DNA of 45,592 bases from Candidatus Cloacimonadota bacterium (GTDB lineage Bacteria > Cloacimonadota > Cloacimonadia > Cloacimonadales > Cloacimonadaceae). Positions 15,314 through 24,429 of this stretch are shown one piece after another. The notes under the pieces are model-generated. The model saw nothing but the letters and a program-made list of their open reading frames with translations, searched no databases and was not told the origin of the DNA. Location of the stretch: the NCBI GenBank assembly GCA_030154085.1, contig JASKKR010000016.1, positions 1 through 45,592 on the forward strand, read 5' to 3'. Within the stretch, counting starts at the first letter, position 1. Each line of letters opens with the position of its first letter. The position numbers and the translations under genes were made by a program.

Positions 15314-16864
15314 CTATGGCTTCTCCTGCTTTAGATGATTCTGCATCGCCTGAAGCGTTTTGAAACCGAGTTTCCTAGCAGCTTGGCTTTGGCTTGTGCT
15401 TGTTTCGATGCTTTCCCGAATGGCTTCTAGCTTGATCTTTTGTATGTCATTCATTAGATTACACTTCTCTTCAATACTTACTCTTAGCTGCTCGGAAATA
15501 GGGAATCTGATACACGAAGTATTGTTCTCCGTAGGTCGCTTTTTGTAGGACTCTCGTGCTAATGTATCTGCTGTTATCAATGGATCGGAACTAAGTATGC
15601 AGCAACGCTTTACAACAGAAATAAGCTCTCGTACATTCCCCTCCCATTGATGGCTCATAATGAATTCATAAGCGGTTTTATCGAAGCTCTTTGCTTGGTA
15701 CACTATAGAGAATTTTGCTTTAGAGGCTAAATCTGATAATTCTTTGTTAGTGTCTTCTAAGCATTTGTCTGCAATAATTACCACATCTTTTCCACGACTT
15801 CTGAGGGGGGGTAACTCAATGATACCTTCGGATAAACGGAAAAACAAATCGAGTCTTAGCTTATCAGGACTATTTGTGGCAGACACCAATCTCACATCTA
15901 CGCTCTCCCCTTTATCACTACCTATGGGTTTTACTATGCCATCCTCCAATACTCTTAGAAGCTTTGCTTGTAGATTATGAGACAACTCACCTATTTCATC
16001 TAAAAACAGAATTCCTTTATGAGCCTGTTTAAACAGACCAAGTCTATCTTCTTTTGCGTCAGTGAATGAACCCTTAATATGACCAAACAACTCAGACTCT
16101 GCCAATGTGTCGGGCAGGTTTGCGCAATTGAAGCTGAAAAATCTATTATTATCCCGAGCTGAGGCATCCCTGTATAATTGAGCAAAAAGCTCTTTACCTG
16201 TACCGCTTTCCCCTGTGATAAGAACGTTACGATCAAACATGGCATATTTACGAACATCATTAATCGCAGATTTTATCGCCTCGCATTCCCCGATAATCTC
16301 TTTCCCTCTAACATCACCATATAGCACTTGTCTTTTCATTTGAGTGTCAGCAGGTAGTTGTTTTTGTAGTACGTCAAAGCTGATCGAAAATGGAAAGTTT
16401 ACCTCTTCCACATTTGATGTTTTTCTCGGAGTATCAGTCCATGTTTGAAGTAGGGTTGCATCATATTGAGTCCTGCCAAGTATTATAAATGAGACCGTGA
16501 TGGCATTAGTTCCAGAAGATGTGTTGAAGTAAAGTGCTGTCGCTTTGCGTTTTGTTGCAAGAATTTTAGCAACCTCATCACTCATTAGTTTATGCATCAC
16601 AGTAATATCTGATGTCACAAGATCGTCTTGCATTGCAATGGGATATACTGTGCAGTTATACTTTTCTTTGATTTTATTGAGATAACGCCTCAGGTTCAAC
16701 TCATAGCGATCTATATAGGAGTACTGGTAGAAAGCATATACTTCATCTATCGAATGATTGCCCTTAGCCAGTATAGTTTCAATAGGGCCATAAGGTTCTA
16801 CCTGCCTTGTTGCGCTTTCACAATCATGTTTCCCAATCCAACTGATTAATAAGTTCATACTCAC
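15314..16864 (-). CDS. Sigma54-dependent activator with CARF-like sensor domain (RtcR-like)
   Basis: The protein has 516 residues. Residues 1-160 start with MNLLISWIGKHDC and contain ALYFNTSSGTNAITVSFIIL, which looks like the CARF fold of Csx1/Csm6 and RtcR that binds cyclic oligoadenylate or RNA-end signals. An AAA+ bacterial enhancer-binding domain follows, with Walker A GESGTGKE, Walker B GILFLDEIGE and arginine-rich sensor text ELPPLRSRGKD. The C-terminus has a Fis-like helix-turn-helix (SQSQAARKLGFKTLQAM). The sigma54-contact loop reads GSFTDA instead of GAFTGA, so coupling to sigma54 may be altered. The gene converges with the transposition operon and diverges from the HNH cassette, which is its likely target. 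I found no well-spaced -24/-12 promoter there. Confidence 0.82.
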   Translation of the reverse strand: MSMNLLISWIGKHDCESATRQVEPYGPIETILAKGNHSIDEVYAFYQYSYIDRYELNLRRYLNKIKEKYNCTVYPIAMQDDLVTSDITVMHKLMSDEVAKILATKRKATALYFNTSSGTNAITVSFIILGRTQYDATLLQTWTDTPRKTSNVEEVNFPFSISFDVLQKQLPADTQMKRQVLYGDVRGKEIIGECEAIKSAINDVRKYAMFDRNVLITGESGTGKELFAQLYRDASARDNNRFFSFNCANLPDTLAESELFGHIKGSFTDAKEDRLGLFKQAHKGILFLDEIGELSHNLQAKLLRVLEDGIVKPIGSDKGESVDVRLVSATNSPDKLRLDLFFRLSEGIIELPPLRSRGKDVVIIADKCLEDTNKELSDLASKAKFSIVYQAKSFDKTAYEFIMSHQWEGNVRELISVVKRCCILSSDPLITADTLARESYKKRPTENNTSCIRFPISEQLRVSIEEKCNLMNDIQKIKLEAIRESIETSTSQSQAARKLGFKTLQAMQNHLKQEKP

Positions 16865-17050
16865 CTCTGGAACTAAGTTAGATACACCACGTGTAATGTC
16901 AATATATTATTCAAATCATTCAACATATTGTTGATTGACATCTCATTCTCCTAATTAGATATATCTATGTTATGCAATAAGATAAAGAAAACTGAGAGCA
17001 CTTTGGAACGCCTTGCTTGTATTAGGGACAAAACACATAAGGAGATAACA
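16865..17050. promoter_or_regulatory. Divergent control region of CARF activator and HNH cassette
   Basis: The region is AT-rich. A small palindrome TACAC-CAC-GTGTA lies at 16883-16895, just before the activator start. TTGACA occurs at 16935-16940 facing the HNH gene, followed by only weak -10 candidates (GATATA or TATGTT). A TGG...GC pair near 17001 has 8 instead of 10 intervening bases and is not a valid sigma54 promoter. Confidence 0.3.
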
Positions 17051-17266
17051 ATGAGTAAGTTTAGAATCAACAATGGTTACAAACAATACCTAAGTGGCAG
17101 TGGCTGGGCTTACACCCACAGACGAGTTGCTGAGAAGCAGATAGGCCATACTATCCCCAAAGGATATGAAGTTCACCATAAAAACGCTGTAAAGACTGAC
17201 AACCGGCCTGCTAATCTAGCTATTTTACCTAAGGGCATCCACCAGAAAATTCACAATAACAAATAA
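17051..17266 (+). CDS. Small HNH endonuclease-like protein
   Basis: The protein has 71 residues. It carries the phage-type HNH layout: HRRVAEKQIG, then PKGYEVHHKNAVKTDNRPAN (the His pair and Asn), and IHQKIH (last His). This fold binds one metal and cuts DNA. I place the start at 17051 because AAGGAG stands nine bases before it; a longer in-frame ATG at 16967 has no ribosome binding site. No extra DNA-binding domain is present, so it may work with the protein encoded 12 bases downstream. HNH proteins of this size are common in phages and mobile DNA. Confidence 0.72.
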   Translation: MSKFRINNGYKQYLSGSGWAYTHRRVAEKQIGHTIPKGYEVHHKNAVKTDNRPANLAILPKGIHQKIHNNK

Positions 17267-17278
17267 GGGGTTATCCTG

Positions 17279-18100
17279 ATGAAAAGAAGAACTCAAAACA
17301 TCCATGCCCATAATACGATCAGACACGGATACGAAGCGAAGGTGATTAACGAGTCCCTGAAAAGAGCAGGCAATAATCCACAACTCAAAGGGATTGTGCA
17401 CGAAGTTTTGATCAAGGATGGGATCAACTACAATCCGGTAAACATGGTTAAAGGGATAAATGCCGCACTTACAAAGAGCACAAATGCAAAAACAGTCGAT
17501 GTTGTAGTAAAACAGGGCAGCAAAATCGTCGGACGAATCCAAGCGAAGGATACAGCTAACTCGATAAGCAAAGTAGTTAAGCAAGTGAAAAACGGGCAAT
17601 ACAAATCGGCACAGATCTTGGGTACCAAGGAGACAGCCGCAAAACTAACCGCGAGATTAGCAAAGGACGGTGTATCAAAGACAGTTAAATCGTCTGGTAT
17701 AAGCTCTAGAACAACTCAAGCTATAGCAACCAAAGCAGGAGTTAACGGATTCACTGGATTATCCAAGGCTTGCACCACTGCAGCAAAAGGAAGTGCAGTA
17801 ACAGGAGCTGTAGTTGGAACCGGTTTCGCCGTATACCAAGGGATCTGTGATCTATCTGATGGATCGAAAGACTTGGGTGAGGTCGCCCTTGATGTTGGGA
17901 AAGAAGCCGTCGGAAGTGGACTTTCCGCTGCTGGCGCAGGGGCAGCTGCTACTGCTGGCGGTGCAGTTGTTGCCACTGCTGTTACTGCTGCAGGGATAAC
18001 TGGTGGAGCAGCTATAGCCTTGACGGTAGGTGCTCCGGTTGTAATAGCAGTAGGGGTTGGTTACGCGATTAAGTCGATCTGGGACTCAATCTTTAATTAG
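17279..18100 (+). CDS. Possible nuclease-like domain fused to Ala/Gly-rich hydrophobic region
   Basis: The protein has 273 residues and I do not recognise it as a named family. Residues 1-110 contain an E...D...QxK pattern (GIVHEVLIKDG, TVDVVVKQG, GRIQAKDT) that could be a PD-(D/E)xK nuclease core. Residues 165-265 form two or three Ala/Gly/Val-rich hydrophobic stretches with small-residue repeats, which could insert into a membrane or pack as a glycine zipper. The combination recalls effector or toxin proteins, but this is inference. The gene lies 12 bases after the HNH gene and 65 bases before another small gene, probably one transcript. The ribosome binding site (AAGGGG) is somewhat distant. 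Confidence 0.5.
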   Translation: MKRRTQNIHAHNTIRHGYEAKVINESLKRAGNNPQLKGIVHEVLIKDGINYNPVNMVKGINAALTKSTNAKTVDVVVKQGSKIVGRIQAKDTANSISKVVKQVKNGQYKSAQILGTKETAAKLTARLAKDGVSKTVKSSGISSRTTQAIATKAGVNGFTGLSKACTTAAKGSAVTGAVVGTGFAVYQGICDLSDGSKDLGEVALDVGKEAVGSGLSAAGAGAAATAGGAVVATAVTAAGITGGAAIALTVGAPVVIAVGVGYAIKSIWDSIFN

Positions 18101-18165
18101 AACGAGTGCTCTGATTTAATGGATGAAACACAACAACACAAACAAACCTCAAGGAGGATAGAGCT

Positions 18166-18420
18166 ATGTACTTTGGTTATATGAATCAATTGCTCAAAAT
18201 GATAGTCACCGTGAAGCAAATCGAACAGCTTAATCAAATCTGTAACAATCCGCAGAGGAGTTATTCTCAGGAGTCCGCAGAATCAGACGGAACTTGTAAC
18301 GAAAAAGCTTCAAAACTTGCCGATGCTTACAGAGCATATGGTGAGTATTGCACACTATTCGGATTTACACCATGCGAAGAAGGATTCAAGGTGTGGTATG
18401 GTGAGAACATTGATGTATAA
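18166..18420 (+). CDS. Small protein of unknown function
   Basis: This is an 84-residue reading frame with a very strong ribosome binding site (AAGGAGGA, 18151-18158, seven bases before ATG). It begins with a mildly hydrophobic helix, then a polar linker with Ser, Glu and Cys, and ends in an aromatic-rich segment (AYGEYCTLFGFTPCEEGFKVWYG). There are four Cys in total. I recognise no family. Position at the end of the HNH cassette would allow an immunity or partner protein, without direct support. Confidence 0.5.
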   Translation: MYFGYMNQLLKMIVTVKQIEQLNQICNNPQRSYSQESAESDGTCNEKASKLADAYRAYGEYCTLFGFTPCEEGFKVWYGENIDV

Positions 18421-18449
18421 GCCGATGCTGGGATGAATCCATTCAAGTA

Positions 18450-18477
18450 TTGACAATTTTGATCACTCTAACATAAT
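18450..18477 (+). promoter_or_regulatory. Promoter of the main defence operon
   Basis: TTGACA (18450-18455) is followed after 16 bases by CATAAT (18472-18477), five of six matches to the -10 box. The next start codon is at 18505 with GAGGTG before it. No terminator-like hairpin is seen downstream until 38325, so this could drive up to ten genes. Confidence 0.6.
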
Positions 18478-18504
18478 GGAAATTTATAGGTTGTGAGGTG
18501 AAAA

Positions 18505-21500
18505 ATGATTGAATTAATAAGGAAGAAATGCAAGCAGGGTGACATTGTTAAAATCACTCTTGATGGTGGCCGCGAGATTACTGGCGCATTGGATGAGATC
18601 AGTTCTGAGCATCTAACTTTGATGGTAGATAAGAACCCCGTAGTCCTGACCCACAAGATAATTGTTCTCTTTGAAATCGTAAAGAAGATGGAAATCTCAC
18701 AACCCGCAACTAATCCAGTTATGGATCAAACCCAAGTTAAGTCTGTAGAGCCAGAAAACACTCCAGCAGATGAGGTAGATAAACAAGTTTCAGATAACCC
18801 AACATCACTTATTAAGCCCACGCTCAAGGTTCAAAAGGAAACACAAGAATTCACTGTTGAACTTCTAACAAACTACAATGAAGCACTCTCATATTGTTCT
18901 TATCTTGATGATTTCGACATATGCAATAAGGTTACATCACTTGATTTCAAATATGAAAATCCTACCGAAACCAAGAACAGCATAGATAAAAAACTGATGC
19001 GCCTATCCGCAATATATGATGAATTCAAGAAAGATCCCAATATAAACTCAATTCAGCCAGCAGTCGCTGAGATAAACAGCTTGTTTGCTGATAATCCTGG
19101 TAATACGAACCTTGCGTGGAACTACTTCATTTTGTCTTGCATCAATGGTGATCATGAAACAGCGTTTAATTGCCTTCATACTTATGCGTTGAAGTCTGCA
19201 AACACCGATTTAAAGTCCTGGCAAGATTATTATATCCTCTTGATTGGACAAACCAGATTATACGAAAAACTTGAGGAGTTGATCAGGCATTGCAAAAGCA
19301 CGTTGAATGAGAATGCTCAGTTAGTTGAATTTTCGCGAAAGGCATTAAGTTACATGCTATATAAAAGCAAGATGAACACAGCTATTGAATCAGCTCTTAG
19401 CATTGATGAAAATAACCTTCTAAAAACCGTTAAAGAGCTTACTGACATAGTACCGAGGAAAAGCATCTACTCATCTGCATCAAGTTCTCCACGGCAACCC
19501 CAACAACGAAGACCATCCTTACCTAAAACACAAACACGTCAATTCTACAGCCTTACTGAAGAGATCAATTTCGCAGTTAACAATGGCGATATCAAAGCTG
19601 TAGATTCTCTGTATGAACGATACAAGTCAAGAAGCGACGCCACAAAACTGATTCAAATCGGGACAGCTTACCAAAGACTCGGGCAGTATGACAAAGCCTT
19701 GGAAATTTTTAATACTGGTTTGCAGAAGTATCCTGACAAAGCTGTTGGTTTCTTGACCTCCCGCGTGCAGATTTATGAACTTCAGAATGAATGGACTTTG
19801 GCAGATGGGGACTACAAGAGATTATTAGAAGTAAATGGTGATACTGAATCAAAGAGAAAGAACTATAATTTTCAACGAGCAAGAGTCCTTCTGAAGGATA
19901 GAGAGATAAACAAAGCAAGAAATATCCTGTTCGAGTTAAGTAAAAAGTACCCAACTGATACTGGTATAGCCAATGCCCTAGCTGAGATAGATAGAGTAAC
20001 TGAGGATATTGCTTCTGGTTCTGATCAATTTGTTGAAATCCCAATTATTGATATTGGTGATGACCAAATTGAGATCATTAGCCCCATGTTAAGGTTTGAT
20101 ATTGAGGAATGCGATTACAGGGATGAAAGCATTTTAAAACAAGGCAACAAACCGACTTTAGAAGACGCCATGCGCTTAAAATCCAGAGCTATGACTAGTA
20201 TAAAAGATCAAGTCGAGATGTCTGAAAGGTATCCGCTATTTCTTGAGGCTGCCAAAGCATATAATGATTTGAATCCCGGAAGCTATGACCCAACAGATCT
20301 TTACGAGTTATTGGCTAGATACGCAGCCTTGAGAGCAGGAACCATATTCTCGGATCTAAAGAAAAAACTCTTGATGCCTTCGAGAATGATAGATCCCCAA
20401 ACTGCTCAGTTAAAGGCAGACACTGCATCAAGTTACTATCTAGAGAGCGTAAACCTGCAAGCCATGGTAAAGCCAGAAAACATGCTGCTGCCCTTAACAA
20501 ATCATTTAAAGATTCAGATGGCTATCTTGTTGTACAAATTAAACAAACCTCTTTCTGAGGATATTTTCTCTGGCAATTTCACAACGATATTCAAAGTATG
20601 TATTGCCTCAAAAATCTCCGAATTGAATGAGCTTGCATACAAATCTGTTGTCACGATCGGATCTACAAATGTCATCGCGTGGAATAAACTGAAGGATGTA
20701 AGAGGGGGAAGTGCTGTATTCTATGGAACAATCCCAACTGAAAGCAAAAGAGTTATGCCCTACATGTATTTGAGTAATTTATCAGGAACAATCTTATCAC
20801 CTATAGACCTTCCTGGTGATGCCCTAAGAAAGGTGTTCCAAGCAAGAAAGAGTCAAAATGAGCATTTTATCGAGCTAACTAAATCTCCCAAGCTTATAGA
20901 CTTCAGACCCCAGAATATTAGTAACATAGAGAACATTATTCAGGAAATGGAGAAATTCAGAGCTCTTTTTTTTGAATCCGATTTAGTGATATTGGAGAAG
21001 CTGAAGTATATTGTGAACGTTTTCAAGCCTTATGAAACAAGAGGTGCCAACGAAAGGGTATCAATAATCGTTAAGGTACGTTCAGAGATATTCAGTATCA
21101 TCGAGTTCATTGAGAGTAACCCAACTTATTGGGGGCGAGTCGCGTTTTTCCCAATTCTACAGTCATGGAAAAAAAGCATTCTGAAACTTGAGTCTGAGAG
21201 AATCCAATCAGTCATACCAAGACTGTCAGTTAACGTAGATCCTCAAGTATATCGTAGAGACAACACCCTAGTGTCAATCAATGTGGTTATTCAAAATACT
21301 GGACAGGCAACGACGGACAATCATGCGATAAAAATAGAGTTACTGGACAATGAAACAGGTACTCTATTCAATAGTAGCGAAAAAAGCTTCAATCAGGAGC
21401 TACATGTTGATGATCATCACTATTATCAATACCAGGCAGAAGTGCCAGTTAATCACAAGGGATCATTGTTTTTAAGAGTAGCCCCATCATTTTCATATCA

Positions 21501-22803
21501 AGGTTCTGGCAATCAGCAAGCTGCTTTTGAGTTTACGGTTTCGCCTGGAGATTCGTTCGATTTAAAAGTTGAAGATATAAAATGGAATTATCTTAAAATC
21601 CCCGATAAACACATGTTTAAGGGCAGAGAAAAGGATATAAGTAAGATAACCACCCATGTTCAATCCCCTGAAAGGTCTCTTTCCTACATACTATATGGTC
21701 TGACTCGTACCGGTAAGACCTCTATCCTAAAGTATCTCAAATCTGAGTTATACGGTTTGAGTATAACTTCTTCTGGGCGTACTTACCATTTATGTCCTAT
21801 TAGGTGGGATTTTGATCAAGCTGCCGCCCAAAACAATGCAAGAGATCTTTGGAGGTACCTGATCAATACAACTATACTACAAGAAATTAATACTCTCCGT
21901 GAAACAGGAGACTTATACTCGCAGCTCCCTCAGATCAATAAACTAGATAACCCAAGATTCAAGGATTTAGGTGAGATACTATCTTTAATCCATGCCAGTG
22001 GATTTTATCCAGTATTCCTCATAGACGAGTTTTCTCACATAATAAACATGATTAAAAAGAAACTCATTGATTCCAGTTTCTTAGCACAACTTAGATCATA
22101 CGCTTTGGAAGGCAAGGCATCGTTTATTTTTGCCGGAACTTATGATATAAATAACCTCGTCACTGATCCAGAATTTGGCATAACCGGGCAATTTGCGAAT
22201 GTTATAAAAATGAAAGTATCAAAAATCAATAAGCAAGCTGCTGCAGAGCTTATACATGCTATGGGCGATAAACTGCAGTTTACAGATTTAGCCGTAAAAC
22301 ACATACTTGAGTTATCTTTCTGTATTCCGTATTTTATCCAGATTATCTGTTACCACTGTGCAAAATATGCGCTTGAAAACGAAATTACATATATCGGGTA
22401 TCCAGAGGTTGAAGAAGTGGTGAAGATTCTATCGGGAGAAAATGAAAATGACCCAGATTCAGTGATACAAAGACTTGAGGCCGAAAGATTCTCAAATAAT
22501 CTACTGTCATCAGCAGATCCACCAGAAACCAGTGCTCTACTGGCAACAATCGCACATTCCAATTATCCATTCACCCCTTACCATGAGATTATCAGGATCT
22601 GGGGCGAGCATAAAATCAAGGAGTTTCAGAGCGTAGTTGCACAAACCCTGGATACATTGGTCAATAAGGAAATTCTCTTGAGGAAAGAAGAAGAAGGTGA
22701 GTTCTATTTCAAAATAAGTGTTGGATTGTTTGAGCGATGGCTTCGGAAAGAAATCCCAAATCTCAACTATGCATTGGATAAACTACACAAGATTACCGAG
22801 TAA
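18505..22803 (+). CDS. Giant AAA ATPase with N-terminal Sm-like domain and TPR repeats
   Basis: The chain has 1432 residues. Residues 1-60 look like a small Sm/LSm beta-barrel (GDIVKITLDGGREITGALDE...). Residues about 100-510 are helical with TPR units (IQIGTAYQRLGQYDKALEIF). Residues about 910-1020 look like an immunoglobulin/CARDB-type beta domain (VVIQNTGQATTDNHAIKIEL). The C-terminal 400 residues are a STAND/COG1672-like ATPase with Walker A YGLTRTGKTS near 1065, Walker B PVFLIDEFSH near 1170, and a winged helix at the end. The architecture resembles sensor ATPases of bacterial immunity, but I know no system with this exact order. It is first in the operon and 11 bases before a second ATPase gene. 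Confidence 0.7.
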   Translation: MIELIRKKCKQGDIVKITLDGGREITGALDEISSEHLTLMVDKNPVVLTHKIIVLFEIVKKMEISQPATNPVMDQTQVKSVEPENTPADEVDKQVSDNPTSLIKPTLKVQKETQEFTVELLTNYNEALSYCSYLDDFDICNKVTSLDFKYENPTETKNSIDKKLMRLSAIYDEFKKDPNINSIQPAVAEINSLFADNPGNTNLAWNYFILSCINGDHETAFNCLHTYALKSANTDLKSWQDYYILLIGQTRLYEKLEELIRHCKSTLNENAQLVEFSRKALSYMLYKSKMNTAIESALSIDENNLLKTVKELTDIVPRKSIYSSASSSPRQPQQRRPSLPKTQTRQFYSLTEEINFAVNNGDIKAVDSLYERYKSRSDATKLIQIGTAYQRLGQYDKALEIFNTGLQKYPDKAVGFLTSRVQIYELQNEWTLADGDYKRLLEVNGDTESKRKNYNFQRARVLLKDREINKARNILFELSKKYPTDTGIANALAEIDRVTEDIASGSDQFVEIPIIDIGDDQIEIISPMLRFDIEECDYRDESILKQGNKPTLEDAMRLKSRAMTSIKDQVEMSERYPLFLEAAKAYNDLNPGSYDPTDLYELLARYAALRAGTIFSDLKKKLLMPSRMIDPQTAQLKADTASSYYLESVNLQAMVKPENMLLPLTNHLKIQMAILLYKLNKPLSEDIFSGNFTTIFKVCIASKISELNELAYKSVVTIGSTNVIAWNKLKDVRGGSAVFYGTIPTESKRVMPYMYLSNLSGTILSPIDLPGDALRKVFQARKSQNEHFIELTKSPKLIDFRPQNISNIENIIQEMEKFRALFFESDLVILEKLKYIVNVFKPYETRGANERVSIIVKVRSEIFSIIEFIESNPTYWGRVAFFPILQSWKKSILKLESERIQSVIPRLSVNVDPQVYRRDNTLVSINVVIQNTGQATTDNHAIKIELLDNETGTLFNSSEKSFNQELHVDDHHYYQYQAEVPVNHKGSLFLRVAPSFSYQGSGNQQAAFEFTVSPGDSFDLKVEDIKWNYLKIPDKHMFKGREKDISKITTHVQSPERSLSYILYGLTRTGKTSILKYLKSELYGLSITSSGRTYHLCPIRWDFDQAAAQNNARDLWRYLINTTILQEINTLRETGDLYSQLPQINKLDNPRFKDLGEILSLIHASGFYPVFLIDEFSHIINMIKKKLIDSSFLAQLRSYALEGKASFIFAGTYDINNLVTDPEFGITGQFANVIKMKVSKINKQAAAELIHAMGDKLQFTDLAVKHILELSFCIPYFIQIICYHCAKYALENEITYIGYPEVEEVVKILSGENENDPDSVIQRLEAERFSNNLLSSADPPETSALLATIAHSNYPFTPYHEIIRIWGEHKIKEFQSVVAQTLDTLVNKEILLRKEEEGEFYFKISVGLFERWLRKEIPNLNYALDKLHKITE

Positions 22804-22814
22804 ATGGAGGAATA

Positions 22815-24416
22815 GTGGGCAAGTTTAACCCAAGCTCAATAGTAACTGATCCAGAATTTCTGTTTGGGAGGAAGAAGCTGCTTGATGATGCATGCGAAGG
22901 TATTCTAAGCGGTTCATCATTCTTTGTGTGGGGAGAAAGAAGAAGCGGTAAGACGTCATTCCTTAATTGCTTAAACAGAGAATTGTCTGATTCCCCGGGT
23001 GTCATTTCCATATTGATAGATTTCAAGTCGTTGACATTCATCACACGTACTGCCGATGCGTATAGATGGATTTCCTCGATGCTGCTAAATGCTGCTTTAT
23101 GTATAAACGAGAGTATTGAATTAAGAGTGTTTGATCTCTCGATTTACAAGATGGATACTGAATACGACTATTATGAGTTACTCAAGAGCGTCGGAGATAG
23201 CGAGTGTGTTGCTGGGCTGTTGGATAGAGTTATTCAAGCTATAAGTAGTGCAATGGAAATAAAGCGTTTTGCTGTGCTTATTGATGAATATGAGCACTTG
23301 TTTGAGCGCACATTCGGCGAAGCAAACGGATTTATGTACATCCGAAGTTTAGCATCTGATCCAAAGTTCTTATTTAGTTATGTTCTGTCTGGATCAATAC
23401 ACTGGCGTTATATGAGTAGTGCTATAGGAAGTCCTGAGCTAAACAACAGCATTACGAAGTATCTGCAACCCCTAAAATGGGATGACTTCCAAGCCTTTTA
23501 TAGCTACGAATTGAGTACGCTAGATGCCGGAGCTAAGAAAGAAATCATTATCGATTTAGCATCCACTATCCATTCTCAATCTGGTGGGATACCATTCTAT
23601 GCCAAAGTAATCGCAAGCGGATTGATGGATGAAATTGATAAAGAGGAGCTATTCTCTGTACTAAGCCAATACTTTGATGAAAGGTACAAGAATATGTTGC
23701 GTAACTGTGGATGCAAGTCACTAAATGAAGTCAAATGCATGATAGATAACAAGGCAAGCCAGTATAGTGAGTTTCTAAGATTGGGCATTATCAAAAAAGA
23801 TGGCGATCAAGCAGAGTTCAATGGAGACTATTGGAAATCATATCTTGATCAAAAAGAAATTGAAGCTGATGCTGGAATTCATCATTTGGAAAATGAGATA
23901 CTTAAAAAGCGTATCGAAGTTGAAAGATTGATAGGAAGGATAAACCTTAATCAGTGGAATTTAGCATCTGAGGAACTGTTTGTAAGATGCGTTGATGACT
24001 ATAAGGACTATGATATGCTAAGCACGATGTGCCTAGATGAAAGCGATTTTATATGTTTTGCGGGTGCGATGTTCAAGATATTCTATGAGAGGACTGCCAA
24101 TACAATTATGGATGAGCTGAAGCATCGTCCGGTTCAAAAAAATCGAGAATCTCTTCCCAAAATGATCCGGTCACACGAATTCATGATTGACGTTGGATCG
24201 ATTAGGCACAACTTCGGAGGCCATAAAACGTCATCACCTTTCTGGAACAGCTTAAACGGAAGCCTTAGTAAGGCTGATCTGTTGATGAAGTATTTGGGAA
24301 AGAAGCTTGAGCCTGCTCCGCATGAATATCTGATTTTTCAATCCAGGTTATTGGCAGCAGCTATTGAATACTTGAATAAGGTTATTCAGATTCAGTCAGA
24401 TATTACCCTGAGTTAG
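22815..24416 (+). CDS. AAA ATPase, COG1672-like, partner of the giant ATPase
   Basis: This 533-residue protein starts at GTG 22815 with GGAGG five bases before it. It has Walker A WGERRSGKTS near residue 40, Walker B AVLIDEYEHL near 155 and a sensor segment YVLSGSIHWRYM, then a helical C-terminal half with a basic and acidic coiled part (about 350-390). The beginning (FLFGRKKLL) matches the FKGREKD opening of the preceding ATPase, so the two are related and may form mixed rings. The C-terminal region (RSHEFMIDVGSIRHNFGGHK) is unlike known effectors. No nuclease, protease or membrane part is evident. It is cotranscribed with the helicase that follows after 13 bases. Confidence 0.65.
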   Translation: MGKFNPSSIVTDPEFLFGRKKLLDDACEGILSGSSFFVWGERRSGKTSFLNCLNRELSDSPGVISILIDFKSLTFITRTADAYRWISSMLLNAALCINESIELRVFDLSIYKMDTEYDYYELLKSVGDSECVAGLLDRVIQAISSAMEIKRFAVLIDEYEHLFERTFGEANGFMYIRSLASDPKFLFSYVLSGSIHWRYMSSAIGSPELNNSITKYLQPLKWDDFQAFYSYELSTLDAGAKKEIIIDLASTIHSQSGGIPFYAKVIASGLMDEIDKEELFSVLSQYFDERYKNMLRNCGCKSLNEVKCMIDNKASQYSEFLRLGIIKKDGDQAEFNGDYWKSYLDQKEIEADAGIHHLENEILKKRIEVERLIGRINLNQWNLASEELFVRCVDDYKDYDMLSTMCLDESDFICFAGAMFKIFYERTANTIMDELKHRPVQKNRESLPKMIRSHEFMIDVGSIRHNFGGHKTSSPFWNSLNGSLSKADLLMKYLGKKLEPAPHEYLIFQSRLLAAAIEYLNKVIQIQSDITLS

Positions 24417-24429
24417 TTAGAGTCTATAC

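Noticed and set aside
17001-17016. Sigma54 promoter TTGG...TTGC before the HNH gene
   Set aside because: Only 8 bases separate GG and GC; the -24/-12 arrangement requires 10.
16967-17050. Longer N-terminus for the HNH protein
   Set aside because: The ATG at 16967 lacks a ribosome binding site, while AAGGAG stands before the ATG at 17051, and the extra residues do not resemble HNH proteins.
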